Assembly: GCF_000147715.2 (NCBI RefSeq)
Contig: NC_017934.1
Coordinates: 248,001 to 312,000, forward strand
Reading direction: 5' to 3'
DNA from: Mesotoga prima MesG1.Ag.4.2
Lineage (GTDB): Bacteria; Thermotogota; Thermotogae; Petrotogales; Kosmotogaceae
DNA: 64,000 bases
In this document: positions 1 through 10,203 of the stretch, in pieces
Layout: the number at the start of each line of letters is the position of its first letter
How positions within the stretch are numbered: the first letter of the stretch is position 1
The notes under the pieces: model-generated
Databases searched by the model: none
What the model saw: only the letters and a program-made list of their open reading frames with translations
Told to the model about the DNA's origin: nothing
Made by a program: the position numbers and the translations under genes

Positions 1-2795
1 AGATGTGCTGCCTGGAAGCAAGGACTACTCTATTAGCAAAGACGGATATGAGGATGCAACCGGGACAGTCAAGGTAGATAGCGACGAGAGTGTCGATGTC
101 ACTTTAATTAAGAAGTCTTATACAATAACGGCAAGTGCGGGGACCGGCGGAAGCATCGATCCTTCAGGTGAAGTGATCGTCGAACATGGATCAAGTAAGA
201 CATTCACTATGAGTCCTTCAGAGGGTTACAGTGTGGAGGATGTTCTTGTGGATGGCGAATCCGTCGGGCCAAGAGATACTTACACTTTCAGCAATGTAAC
301 TTCAAACCACACAATATCTGTTAGCTTCACGACATTGCCGCCCGAGACGTACACAGTAACCTTCAATGTCACAGACTCAGAAGGAACTTTGCAGGGGGCA
401 GAGGTATCCTTCAACGGCGAGTCGAAGAACACGGATGTTCAGGGGAAGGCCGTTTTTGTCAATGTCCTTTCAGGCAGCAAAGCATATACTATCAGTAAAG
501 AAGGCTACAACAATGAAACTGGAACAGTCAACGTAGATAGTGACAAAAGTGTTAATGTCACACTTACTAAGAAGACCTATACAATAACGGCCAGCGCAGG
601 GACGGGTGGAAGCATCGATCCTTCCGGTGAAGTCATCGTCGAGCACGGATCGAGCAAGACATTTACTATCAGCCCTTCAGAGGGTTACAGTGTGGAGGAT
701 GTTATTGTGGATGGTGAATCCGTCGGCCCAAGAGATACTTACACTTTCAACAAACATAACTTCAAGTCATACAATTTCTGTTAGTTTCACGACATTGCCA
801 CCCGAGACGTTCACAGTAACATTCAATGTGAGCGATTCATCTGGAACCCTCCAAGGAGCGAACGTCACTTTCAATGGTGATAGTAAGGCCACAGACGCTC
901 AGGGGAAGGCCGTTTTTACCGGTGTACTTGTTGGAAGCAGGGCGTACACCGTCAGCAAAGAAGGATACAACAACTCAACGGGAAATGTGGACGTTGATGG
1001 TGATGAGAGCGTGGACGTAACACTTACCAAAAAAACATACACCCTTGCAGTGAATATTGTAGGCCAGGGAACGGTAACGAAGAATCCCGACAAGGCGGCA
1101 TACACCCACGGAGAAGTCGTGCAGCTCACGGCCAATCCTGCAGATAATTGGAATTTCACGGGTTGGAGTGGAGATCTTGCCGGCTCGACCAATCCGGAGA
1201 GCATCACAATGAATTCTGACAAAACGGTGACTGCGAACTTCTCAATAGTACAGTACACGATTACCGCTTCTGCAGGAGCAGGAGGTACCATAAGCCCTTC
1301 GGGACAAGTGAAGGTCAATCATGGATCGAATCAGAGCTTCAGCATAAGTGCCAATACAGGCTATGATATACAAGACGTAAAAGTCGACGGAGCTACTGAG
1401 GGAGCTATTGGTTCATATACATTTAGCAACGTGACAAGTGATCATACAATTGCTGCAACCTTTAAGATAAAGACCTACACGGTAAGCGTCTCTTCAAACC
1501 CCGTGGAAGGGGGCAGTGTAAATGGAGGCGGAACATATAATCATGGTGCTCAGGTAAGTTGTCAGGCGACCGCAAATGAAGGATACAGATTTGTCAACTG
1601 GACTGAAGGTGGAGTGGTCGTGAGCGATAACTCTACCTACACTTTCAACATCACTGCCAACAGAAATCTGGTTGCCAATTTCGTCAGGGTCTACTCAGTT
1701 ACATTCAGCGTTGTCGACTCTGAGGGAGTTTTGCAAGGGGCAGAGGTATCCTTTAACGGAGAAACTAAGGTTACGGATGTTCAGGGCAAGGCCGTTTTCA
1801 CCGGCGTTGTCACTGGCAGCAAAGCATATACTGTCAGCAAAGAAGGCTATAACAGTGCAACTGGAACAGTCAACATAGATAGTGACAAGGGTGTCGATAT
1901 CACCCTGGTGAAGAAGACTTACACTCTCACAGTGAGTTCGGTTGGCCAGGGAACGGTAACGAAGAATCCCGACAAGGCAACCTACACACATGGTGAAGTT
2001 GTTCAACTTACTGCTAATCCGGACTCTGGTTGGAACTTCGATTCTTGGAGCGGTGACCTTACTGGATCGACTAATCCCGTAAACATAACAATGGATGGGA
2101 ATAAGTCAATAACTGCTAATTTCAGCGAGATAACATATAGTATAACCTTCAGCGTGAGCGATTCGGAAGGACCTGTTCAGGGAGCAAATGTGACTTTTAA
2201 TAGTGAGACAAAGACGACAGATAATCAAGGGGAAGCCCTATTCACGGGTATCACAGTTGGTGAAAAGCAATACACAGTAAGCAAAGATGGCTATGGCGAT
2301 ATCTCGGGGAGTATCGTTGTTGATTCTAGTAGAACTGTAAATGTTGTTCTGGAGAAAAAGCCTATGATTGAAGTGGTAGACAGCGCTTTCTCAGTGAGCG
2401 AGCCTCTTGAAATATTAGTTAGGGCTCAGAATCTTGGAGAAGTTGATTTCATTGAAATAGTGCTTCAGTTTGATACTGAGTACTTTGGAGATTCGTGGGA
2501 TTTTAGAAGAAAGTTACCTATTGATTGGCAGGTTATTCCAAGCGATCCTGGAAACGGAATCATACATCTTGCTCTTGCCATTACTGGCGGTAAAACGCAA
2601 GTTATAGATGATTTAACGAGTATCGTGTCAATAGAATTGACTGCGAAGAAGATAGGAACCAGCCATATTACTTTCACTAGTTATACCTCTGTGGGTAATG
2701 TTCCTTTCGAGACGAATATTATCACCGCTGAAGGGACAAGACTAAGCGGTTCAGATCTGATACTTGATGAAGGTACAATAACCATCACAAACTAA
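1..2795 (+). pseudogene. Frameshifted, 5'-partial surface repeat protein with C-terminal cohesin-like domain
   Basis: The reading frame is open from the left edge, so the start lies outside the window. Two modules alternate. One is a carboxypeptidase-regulatory/PEGA-like module of about 75 residues (ending near 117, then about 352-570, 811-1035, 1696-1914, 2140-2362). The other is an InlB-type bacterial repeat of about 70 residues (118-342, 580-805, 1036-1248, 1255-1470, 1471-1690, 1918-2133). The last ~140 residues (about 2365-2795) have a cohesin-like pattern: VVDSAF, then FIEIVLQFD, then IVSIELTAKK, ending in a GTITI strand. Relative to the first repeat copy there is one extra A in the CAAAC at 751-755. 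The upstream frame therefore stops at 784 and the downstream frame carries on the same module. It could be a true null allele, a phase-variable site or a sequencing error. Close downstream neighbours carry cohesin-like and dockerin-like domains. Confidence 0.8.
118..822 (+). repeat. Long direct repeats inside the surface-protein gene (two copies, period 459 nt)
   Basis: The stretch from about 122 to 360 recurs from about 581 to 820 with scattered, mostly silent differences. The offset is 459 nt (153 codons), so loss or gain of one unit would keep the frame. The second copy holds the one-base insertion at 751-755. A separate exact 35-bp repeat lies further along the same gene at 1062-1096 and 1944-1978. 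Confidence 0.8.
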
Positions 2796-2814
2796 CTTCT
2801 GAGAGGCGATAATT

Positions 2815-3537
2815 GTGAAGCGAGTAATTAAGATCTGCCTGATTTCAGTATTTATCATTTCAATCATCTCGTTGACCGGATGCATAAAACCAACATTCCA
2901 GGTTGTGGTACAGATAACGCCGGCTGGCGGAGGCAACGTAACAGGGGGCGGAAGTTATAAGAAAGGTGAGATGGTTACATTGAACGCGATTAACTCCGAA
3001 GGTTATCGTTTCCTGCATTGGAAAAGCGACGGTGCTTTCCTTACAGACCAGAACCCATACTCTTTTAGAATTGCGGGTAATGTCAGTCTGGAAGCGGTTT
3101 TTGTTGCTGATGCAGGCGAGATATCGATTGCAGACGCCTATTTTGTTGTTGATGAAGAGAGCCACGTAAAAATAAACGGAGTTGGGCTTGGAGCAGTGAA
3201 TCTGATTGAAGTTGTAATTGAGTATGACCCTAATGTCCTCAGCTGGGAAGGTAGTAGTTGCAGAATCGCTGGCTGGATAACAATTGAAAAGAATCCCTCG
3301 CCCGGAATAGCTCACATAGCCATATCAGGTGCGTCAACCGAGATAAACGAAGAGAAAGAGTTAATTCGTGTGTATCTTTTGCCCAAGAAAGCAGGCATAA
3401 GTGATGTCAAGTTCACCACCTACGAGAGTGAGGGTGGCGTGTTTTTTGAGACAAACTATATCACCGCCGGAGGGTTGAAAAAGACTTATCCAGAACTGGG
3501 GCTTAAGAAAGGTGTAATAACAGTAAATGAAAACTGA
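2815..3537 (+). CDS. Lipoprotein with one InlB-type repeat and a cohesin-like domain
   Basis: 240 residues with a GTG start 19 nt after the previous stop. The signal peptide ends in a lipobox (SLTGC, Cys at about residue 23), so the mature protein should be lipid-anchored. Residues about 29-100 form one InlB-type repeat with the GGGSYKKGE and YRFLHWKSDG motifs. Residues about 103-240 resemble the C-terminal domain of the upstream gene, sharing the IEVVIEYDP strand, an IELT-like strand, FETNYITAGG and a closing GVITV strand. This fits the cohesin beta-sandwich plan. It is probably co-transcribed with its neighbours and may present a docking domain to the dockerin-like protein encoded next. The family call is from pattern only. 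Confidence 0.7.
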   Translation: MKRVIKICLISVFIISIISLTGCIKPTFQVVVQITPAGGGNVTGGGSYKKGEMVTLNAINSEGYRFLHWKSDGAFLTDQNPYSFRIAGNVSLEAVFVADAGEISIADAYFVVDEESHVKINGVGLGAVNLIEVVIEYDPNVLSWEGSSCRIAGWITIEKNPSPGIAHIAISGASTEINEEKELIRVYLLPKKAGISDVKFTTYESEGGVFFETNYITAGGLKKTYPELGLKKGVITVNEN

Positions 3538-3570
3538 TTCTGAGGAATTGACTGATGGGGGCGTGTGACC

Positions 3571-4617
3571 ATGAAAATGTTCAGATATTTTGCTTTTGTT
3601 GTTCTCATGGCGATCTTACTTTCTGGCTGTTACATTAAGCCTTATGAAGAGAACGGTGTAGAGACGAAGTTTGCCGACGACGATATAGTTTTCATACTTA
3701 GGTCCAAAGCTGATGCTATTGAATTGTTAATTGACGAGAAAATAGATTTCTCAACAGTAGTTGTACCTGATGGCTATCTAAAGATTGTCAAATATGTCAA
3801 TGAAAAAACTCTAATTGCTCTTGCAAAGGGGTCAGAGATAAATCGCGGTGAAGAAATACTGAGGATTGAAGGATTAGAAGAAGAAAACCTGATTACTTTG
3901 ATTAAGATATGGGATATAGACGACATTTACTATGAATCAAACGGAACTGACCCAAAATTGCTTGGGGATTTCACAGGTGATGGTCAGGTCGAGGGATTCG
4001 ATTTCATACCTTTTGCTCAGAGCTACGGAAATGCGCTCGGCGCTCCAGGGTATGAAGCAATTTACGACATGAGTTCACTCGAGAATCCTGCAAGCAAAGC
4101 ATTTTCAGGAATTTGGGGAAAGATATTTTCTCAGGAAGGAGTGTCTGACGGAAAGATCGACGGGCCAGACTTTATTGTCTTCGCCAACAATTACGGTTAT
4201 GCCAATCCATATCTCGGAACGTGGACGTTCACTGGAACAATTGACTATAATAGCTCTTCCTTTGGCCAGGTGGATGCAACTGGAAACGGTACTGCCACCA
4301 TTGAATCACTGAACTACAACTTTACAGGCAACGTAACGATGTCATTCGAGGCGGATTACGAAGACGAAAGCGGAAATCCACTTCATTCAGAGATGACAAC
4401 AACGATCAACAATGTCAGTTTTGATTTCGATAATCTTGTAATGGCCATTGACGCGACGGTTGATGATTTCACAGGTTCGGGCAATACGTACGACGTGCGG
4501 TTGAGAGGTGCGCTAAAAACTGTTGGGGATGCGGTTTATGCCCAAGTCCCTTCTGGGGATATCTATCTTCTGAATCCCGAAAGAAGAATCGGAACCTGGT
4601 CTGGAAGCAAACAATAA
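3571..4617 (+). CDS. Lipoprotein with dockerin-like calcium-loop pair and C-terminal beta domain
   Basis: The ATG at 3571 is preferred over the in-frame GTG at 3565 because it sits 9 nt after the GGGGG motif. The signal peptide ends in LLSGC. At residues about 130-210 are two loops of dockerin/EF-hand type. The first, DFTGDGQVEGFD, has acidic ligands at loop positions 1, 5 and 12 and is followed by FIPFAQSYG. The second, ending SDGKIDGPD, is followed by FIVFANNYG and lacks good ligands at positions 1 and 3. The repeated FA-x-x-YG helix ends are typical of dockerin-like pairs. The C-terminal ~130 residues form a beta-rich domain closing in RIGTWSG, shared with the next gene. It lies next to two cohesin-like proteins, so it may be their partner. 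No enzymatic domain was recognised. Confidence 0.7.
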   Translation: MKMFRYFAFVVLMAILLSGCYIKPYEENGVETKFADDDIVFILRSKADAIELLIDEKIDFSTVVVPDGYLKIVKYVNEKTLIALAKGSEINRGEEILRIEGLEEENLITLIKIWDIDDIYYESNGTDPKLLGDFTGDGQVEGFDFIPFAQSYGNALGAPGYEAIYDMSSLENPASKAFSGIWGKIFSQEGVSDGKIDGPDFIVFANNYGYANPYLGTWTFTGTIDYNSSSFGQVDATGNGTATIESLNYNFTGNVTMSFEADYEDESGNPLHSEMTTTINNVSFDFDNLVMAIDATVDDFTGSGNTYDVRLRGALKTVGDAVYAQVPSGDIYLLNPERRIGTWSGSKQ

Positions 4618-4641
4618 ACTTCATCAAAGAAGGTGGAGGTT

Positions 4642-5082
4642 TTGAAGCGACTAATTTTCACAATACTAATTATCACTTTAGTTTTGCTATCTGGATGTGT
4701 TTTCAAGTCTAACCCTGCCGGGTTTGTTGAGATTGCAGGTACTTGGGCATTAGCCGGAAGAGTCGTTTACGGTAGCACAGATGTCTCTGGCACTGGAACC
4801 CTTTATATCACCAGGCAGGAGGGAAGCGATTTCAGTGGAACGGGTTGGTACTTTCTTCTGAGCGCTCCTGTGGAGGGAACGGTATCTGAAAGGCCGGAAA
4901 ATTACCTAGTTATGCATGCAACTGTTAACTATGGAGGGAATGAAAGAACTGTCCTTTTCACAGGGCATGTCCTGGAGGCTGACGATGGAGTGTCAGTAGA
5001 AGATGGAGAGATCTTTCTTGATGACCTTACGAAGAAAATAGGTACATGGACTGGCGAGTGGACGCCACCACCCGGCCAATAG
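4642..5082 (+). CDS. Small lipoprotein, paralogous to the C-terminal domain of the preceding gene
   Basis: The TTG at 4642 is preferred over the GTG at 4633, which lies inside the AAGGTGGAGG ribosome binding site. The signal peptide ends in VLLSGC. The mature ~125 residues look all-beta. They open with a GTWALAGRV strand and close with KKIGTWTGEW, matching the GTWTFTG opening and RIGTWSG ending of the upstream protein's C-terminal domain. This suggests one lipocalin-like or related barrel fold duplicated as a stand-alone protein. It is the last gene of the four-gene surface cluster. The function is unknown. Confidence 0.65.
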   Translation: MKRLIFTILIITLVLLSGCVFKSNPAGFVEIAGTWALAGRVVYGSTDVSGTGTLYITRQEGSDFSGTGWYFLLSAPVEGTVSERPENYLVMHATVNYGGNERTVLFTGHVLEADDGVSVEDGEIFLDDLTKKIGTWTGEWTPPPGQ

Positions 5083-5799
5083 TATCTGAGCCTTCAATCC
5101 AGAACATACATAGGATACGGCAATTAAATCTGTAATTTTAATGCTAGGCTTTCCTAACTTCCATTTTTGACAAAGAACGATCAGATTTGATCGCATTATT
5201 GCAAGTATTGGAGATGGCAAAAGGTGTTCAAAGGCTAGCTGTCTATAAAAGCGAAGCAGTCGATGTCTGTTTCGAAAATTCATTCCTCTAATTCCATTCA
5301 TTTTGGGGTGTAAGCAATCAACAGGGAATCAAACTTTCCTGAGTACAAGCGTATCTAGTTATTTCCTTTCAAAGAATTTCGCAGATCCCATGTGTGCATT
5401 CTTGGTGTGAAATCAAAAGAATGCTATATAAAATTGCCTCTACTCCATATAGCAAATTCATCATACTTCCTTGTTTTTGATGACAATCTAGAATTCTCAG
5501 GAGTTAAATAGTGGATATTATAAGTATGTAAACTTAGAGTAAATAATTCTATATTTACTAGATTTGAATCTTCCCAGAAAATCATTCGTACGTTCTTCCA
5601 CGGATTAATGATTCCTATAATCCCCACAATGATGTATGCATTCATGAGAATTGATTGAATAATGTCGAATTTCGTATTCTCAAAAACTAATCATATGATT
5701 ATATCGAAAGAATAGATCAAATTTAGTAATACTCATGAATGAATCGTATATAATATTTCTGTACACCTGGTTTTTCACTAACCGTCCGGAGGAGATCTT
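5083..5799. other. 717-bp AT-rich intergenic region
   Basis: No convincing gene was found. The longest open frame, a 73-codon minus-strand frame at 5424-5645, lacks a ribosome binding site. A TATAAT at 5749-5754 sits about 45 nt before the next gene without a recognisable -35 and may be its -10 element. A clear GGAGGAG ribosome binding site precedes the ATG at 5800. No terminator hairpin was seen after 5082. Confidence 0.5.
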
Positions 5800-8700
5800 A
5801 TGAGGAGATACAGGAATACAATTCTAATAAGCGTTTTACTTTTCATAGCCTTGATCTTCAGCAGTTGCGTTCCCAGAGTGAACCTATTCACTGTGGAGGT
5901 TGTTTCGGAGCCGGATGCAATTTCGGTTGCCCTTCTAAAAGACATCGAACAGGCGAATTATGAAGCTTCAGATGTCCAGAAAACCCCGCTAGTTCTTAAC
6001 CTTAAACCCCAGGAGACTGTAGTCGTCAAAGTTATAGAAGAAGAACCACTTGAAGAAACTGAGGTTATACATGTTTTCGATGGCTGGGCCGACGGATCTA
6101 AGGCGAATCCAAGAGCAATTACGGCCGATTCGAATAAGAAAGTGGAAATCAAGACAGTGAAGAATGTTAGGGTCTCTATATCAACGAGCCCCAGAAATCT
6201 TGTCGAAGTCGTTGGAAGCGGTTTTTATCCAGTTGATACGGAGCTTGACTTGAGCGCACCTGCTGAAGTTGGAGATTATCACTTCGCTTATTGGAATATT
6301 GATGGAAGTAGAGAATACAGTCAGGAGCTCTCTTTGAAACTCGATGGACCAACGAAGATTGAAGCTGTCTATGAGAACAGACCTCTAAGAACTCTCGAGA
6401 TTGATTCACAACCCACCGGACTGAATATGAGTGTGGATGGCCAGGAAATTCTCACCCCCTACTCTATCAAGTCTGAAGAAGGGGAATCACACACAGTTGC
6501 CTTTCTTCCTCAGGAAAGGGATCTTAGTAATCTCGTTAACGGTACAGACACTAGATACTCCTTCAAATCCTGGAGCGATGGTGGTACAAGTAATCCCCGT
6601 ACGGTATTGCTGAATAGCGATCTATCTTTGAATGCAATTACTGGAATTGAATATCTTACTGTGACTTCAACCGTTCCAGAAGGAATAAGTGAGTTTTCTA
6701 GTGCAGCCTGGAAGACGGCTGGTTCTTCAGTCTCTTACGTTGCTCCCGAAGTCCCGGGCTACATCTTTTCACACTGGGAAGTGGATGGCGAAGATGTGCT
6801 GACTAAAGAGCTTTCTTTGATAGTTGATTCACCGAAGAGTATTGTTGCTAACTACAGTCTTGTAGGGCATGTGCTTTCTTTAGATACCGACCCGTCGGGG
6901 CTGGAAATTCTGATAAACGATAAGACTTTTACTGCGCCCGCTTCTCTGTCTGGCAGTTATGGTGACCTTTTTACTGTCGAAATACCCGAACCTCAAACAA
7001 GAGATGAATCGGAGTTCGTTACAGGAATAGACGCGCGCTACACATTTGGCAGATGGAACGATTCAATAGAGACTAACAAGAGAACGATAAAGCTCGACTC
7101 AGACAAGTCATACACGGCGACAATGGAAATCGAATACCTCGTTGAAACGGGTACAATGCCTGAAGGACTTTCAGAAATCCCAGGCGCAGGATGGAAAGCC
7201 AAAGGCTCTTTTATTTCTTACGAGTCAAATGATTTAATCGGATACACTTTTTCGCACTGGGAAGTTAACGGAGAACGTGTAGACGGAGAGATTCTTGATC
7301 TGGTGGTTGAGAGACCAACGAAGATCCTAGCTGTCTACAGAAACAAGGAAGAATCGACTCTTGAGATAACGTCCAATCCCGAAGGTCTCGTGTTTAGCCT
7401 TAACAACGAAGTCTATTCCGCTCCGAAGAGTTTTGTCTTCGAAAGCGGAACCTCCATCGAGGTTTCCTTCCCAGCTTCACAGGAGAAAGACAATAGTGAA
7501 CAGGTATTGGGAAATGATACAAGATTCCTTTTCTCAAAATGGGCAGATGGATTGGCTGAAAATACCAGAACCGTTGAATTAACCGAAGATATCAGACTTG
7601 AAGCAATTGCAAATACAGAGTATCTAGTGGAGGTGTCATCGGAAACCGCTCAAATCGGAGGAACTGGTTGGTATAGGAAGGGCTACTCTCTTAATATAAA
7701 CGCGCCAGAGGTTTCAGGGTACAAATTTGTTTCCTGGAGTGTTGATGGAGCAAAAGCAGTCAGAAATCCCTTATCTGTAACCGTTGATTCTCCGAAGAAG
7801 ATTGTTGCAGTCTACGAAGAAGCAGTTGTCAGCAACAAGACTCTGACTGTTTCAACTACCCCTGAAGGACTGCTTGTCAAGATTGATGGCAACCAAATGG
7901 TTTCCCCATGCCAGATCACTGCTGCAGAAGAATCCTCACACTCGATATCCACGATTACTCCTCAAGAGAAGGACATTTCAACACAGATCGCTGGCAACGA
8001 TGTCAGATATGTATTCTCCGCTTGGAATGACGGAAGTACCCTAAATACAAGAACTATAGAACTGAACTCCAACCTTTCTTTCGTTGCAGCTTTCGGCGAA
8101 GAATTCAAACTCGAGACAGCGACCCAACCCTCCGGTATAGTTCAGATTGGTGGCACAGGATGGTATCACGATGGCGAGAAAGTTGTATTGAATGCTGCAG
8201 CGGTGGAAGGCTACAACTTCCTTCACTGGTCGGTAAACGGAGTGAAGGCAGGAGAGAGCTCAACTCTGGAGTTCATTATTGATGAGCCGACTGCTGCAAA
8301 AGCAGTTTACAATTCACTTCCAACGATTTCCCTTGAAGATCGAGAGGTTTCCGAGGGCGAAGTATTGGAGTTGCTGCTAAGCGAACATTCGGCAGATGTG
8401 GATGGTGATACGCTCTCTTACTCGCTTTTATCTGGTCCTGGAAGTATTTCAGGCGGAATCTATTCAGTTGACACTAGTGAACTGAATGCGGGACTTCACG
8501 AGATCACAATAGAGGTTTACGATGGCAGAGGTGGGTATGCAGCGGATGGATTTACGATAACTGTGACAGAGCAGAACAACCCGCCAGCCGTTCCGGGTTC
8601 ACCATCGCCCGCAAGTGGTTCGGTCGATCAAGAGTTATCCATAGAGCTTTCCTGGACTTGTTCAGATTCAGACGGCGATGCTCTTGTCTTTGACATTTAT

Positions 8701-10128
8701 TTCGGTTCTTCTTCAAGTCCGGAAAAAGTGGCATCAGATATCCTAGCCAATAACTGGCAGTCTACGAACCTCAGTGAAGGGGTCACATACTACTGGAAGA
8801 TCGTTGCAAAGGACAGTAACGGAGCTACTTCCGAAAGCTCTGTATGGAGCTTCTCGACGAAGAATTCCCTTCCGGCTGACGGGGTCGACAAGGTAGGGCC
8901 CGTTTACATGGGCGATTTATTGCTAATAAGTAACGAAAACCCAGATTGCTATTCTTACGAAAATACGGGTTCCCTGTCTGAGGATTTCGTTCAAACAGCT
9001 TCTTTACCGGACGACCTTCCTCTGGAAGCTTATGCTATGAATCCAATCCTTCCGGAGCCAGAGGGTTTGACACTTGATAAGCTTGTAAAACTCGGGGACA
9101 ATTTTGAGGTTGCAGCAGTTGGAAGCACATCGGAATTCTGGGTCTATAACTTCAAGACTAATACCACCGAGAAACTAACTGCAACCCTTCAATATTCAGG
9201 ATCTAAGTCTGAGATTTGGGTTGAGAATACAGAAGAGATAGGTCAGCAACAAGCCCAGCAGCTTGGTAGCGAGTTTGACGATAGTATATATCCACTTATT
9301 GCTAATTACTTCTACACTCCTTCAGATCTTGACGTAAACGGTAAAGTGAAGATCCTTTGCTTCGATATACAAGATAGTTTTGAGACAACTGGCTCGTATT
9401 ATGCCGGTTACTTTAGCTCGGGTGACCTGTTCAATCATTCAACATCTAACATGGGTGAACTTTTCTATATTGATACTTATCCATCAATGCACTATCCTAA
9501 GACAAACCCAATTGATGTTTCCAGGGCTTTCTCCACAATTGCACATGAGTTTCAACACATGGTGAACTACAACAGAAATGTTCTTGTTGAAAAGGGTTCC
9601 ACAATGCCAACATGGCTAAACGAAGGGTTATCTTTGGCTGCTGAACATCTTTACTCTGGTGTTCTTTCCAGAAGGATCTCGTACTTCAATAGTTCTCCTA
9701 GGATCCGAGACGGACACTCAGTTCTGTATTGGGGTGACAATGGAGATACTCTATCCAGCTATGCTTTATCATATATCTTCCTTCAATACATAAGAGCTCA
9801 GGCAGGCAATGATGCAATATTCAGAGATATTCTTCTTAGCAATGACAATTCATCAAATGTCATCGTTTCTGCGTTAACTAAGTATGGTGTTACGAAATCC
9901 TTAGGCGAAATTCTTACTGATTTCAGGATTGCTCTGGTTCTCAAAAACGGCTCAGGACCCTATGGATTCCGAGGCGACGGTGATTTCAACTCAATAGCGG
10001 TTCAGTTCTATTCTGGAGGATCAAAGGAATTACGAGGGGGAAGTGCTGTTTACAAGTCAATCAACCCGAGTTTTACCGATCCGGAGAATTCAGGCGATTC
10101 TATTGCATATGTAGGGATAACGAAATAG
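5800..10128 (+). CDS. Giant repeat lipoprotein with C-terminal M30-like metallopeptidase domain
   Basis: 1442 residues. The signal peptide ends in IFSSC (Cys at about residue 23). About five tandem ~150-residue units follow. Each joins a PEGA-like half (SxPxGLxxxxDG, then an N-x-T/V-R-Y-x-F-x-x-W-x-DG-x-x-x-N-x-R-T motif) to an InlB-like half (G-x-GWYRKG, YxFxHWxVDG, then PxKIxAVY). A cadherin-like domain (about 850-925) and a fibronectin-III-like domain (about 927-1025) come next. The C-terminal ~400 residues contain HEFQH at 1249-1253 and WLNEGLS with Glu1275, the zinc-site pattern of M30 (hyicolysin-like) peptidases. Predicted role: cell-surface zinc protease held away from the membrane by a repeat stalk. 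The motifs are visible; the substrate is unknown. Confidence 0.8.
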   Translation: MRRYRNTILISVLLFIALIFSSCVPRVNLFTVEVVSEPDAISVALLKDIEQANYEASDVQKTPLVLNLKPQETVVVKVIEEEPLEETEVIHVFDGWADGSKANPRAITADSNKKVEIKTVKNVRVSISTSPRNLVEVVGSGFYPVDTELDLSAPAEVGDYHFAYWNIDGSREYSQELSLKLDGPTKIEAVYENRPLRTLEIDSQPTGLNMSVDGQEILTPYSIKSEEGESHTVAFLPQERDLSNLVNGTDTRYSFKSWSDGGTSNPRTVLLNSDLSLNAITGIEYLTVTSTVPEGISEFSSAAWKTAGSSVSYVAPEVPGYIFSHWEVDGEDVLTKELSLIVDSPKSIVANYSLVGHVLSLDTDPSGLEILINDKTFTAPASLSGSYGDLFTVEIPEPQTRDESEFVTGIDARYTFGRWNDSIETNKRTIKLDSDKSYTATMEIEYLVETGTMPEGLSEIPGAGWKAKGSFISYESNDLIGYTFSHWEVNGERVDGEILDLVVERPTKILAVYRNKEESTLEITSNPEGLVFSLNNEVYSAPKSFVFESGTSIEVSFPASQEKDNSEQVLGNDTRFLFSKWADGLAENTRTVELTEDIRLEAIANTEYLVEVSSETAQIGGTGWYRKGYSLNINAPEVSGYKFVSWSVDGAKAVRNPLSVTVDSPKKIVAVYEEAVVSNKTLTVSTTPEGLLVKIDGNQMVSPCQITAAEESSHSISTITPQEKDISTQIAGNDVRYVFSAWNDGSTLNTRTIELNSNLSFVAAFGEEFKLETATQPSGIVQIGGTGWYHDGEKVVLNAAAVEGYNFLHWSVNGVKAGESSTLEFIIDEPTAAKAVYNSLPTISLEDREVSEGEVLELLLSEHSADVDGDTLSYSLLSGPGSISGGIYSVDTSELNAGLHEITIEVYDGRGGYAADGFTITVTEQNNPPAVPGSPSPASGSVDQELSIELSWTCSDSDGDALVFDIYFGSSSSPEKVASDILANNWQSTNLSEGVTYYWKIVAKDSNGATSESSVWSFSTKNSLPADGVDKVGPVYMGDLLLISNENPDCYSYENTGSLSEDFVQTASLPDDLPLEAYAMNPILPEPEGLTLDKLVKLGDNFEVAAVGSTSEFWVYNFKTNTTEKLTATLQYSGSKSEIWVENTEEIGQQQAQQLGSEFDDSIYPLIANYFYTPSDLDVNGKVKILCFDIQDSFETTGSYYAGYFSSGDLFNHSTSNMGELFYIDTYPSMHYPKTNPIDVSRAFSTIAHEFQHMVNYNRNVLVEKGSTMPTWLNEGLSLAAEHLYSGVLSRRISYFNSSPRIRDGHSVLYWGDNGDTLSSYALSYIFLQYIRAQAGNDAIFRDILLSNDNSSNVIVSALTKYGVTKSLGEILTDFRIALVLKNGSGPYGFRGDGDFNSIAVQFYSGGSKELRGGSAVYKSINPSFTDPENSGDSIAYVGITK

Positions 10129-10155
10129 AGTTTAGATTGATTATTATGACTAGCA

Positions 10156-10187
10156 AAAAAAAAGAGGGCTAGTTCTAGCCCTCTTTT
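10156..10187. terminator. Bidirectional intrinsic terminator
   Basis: The hairpin arms AGAGGGCTAG and CTAGCCCTCT are flanked by an A-run and a T-run, so it should work for both convergent genes (ending at 10128 on plus and 10204 on minus). Confidence 0.9.
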
Positions 10188-10203
10188 TGCTTTTGCAGAT
10201 ACC

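Noticed and set aside
1-5082. Reading the first cluster as a classical cellulosome
   Set aside because: No glycoside hydrolase or carbohydrate-binding domain is encoded in the cluster; only docking-type and repeat domains are visible.
5424-5645. 73-codon minus-strand frame in the 5083-5799 gap
   Set aside because: No ribosome binding site, AT-rich composition and no recognisable motif.
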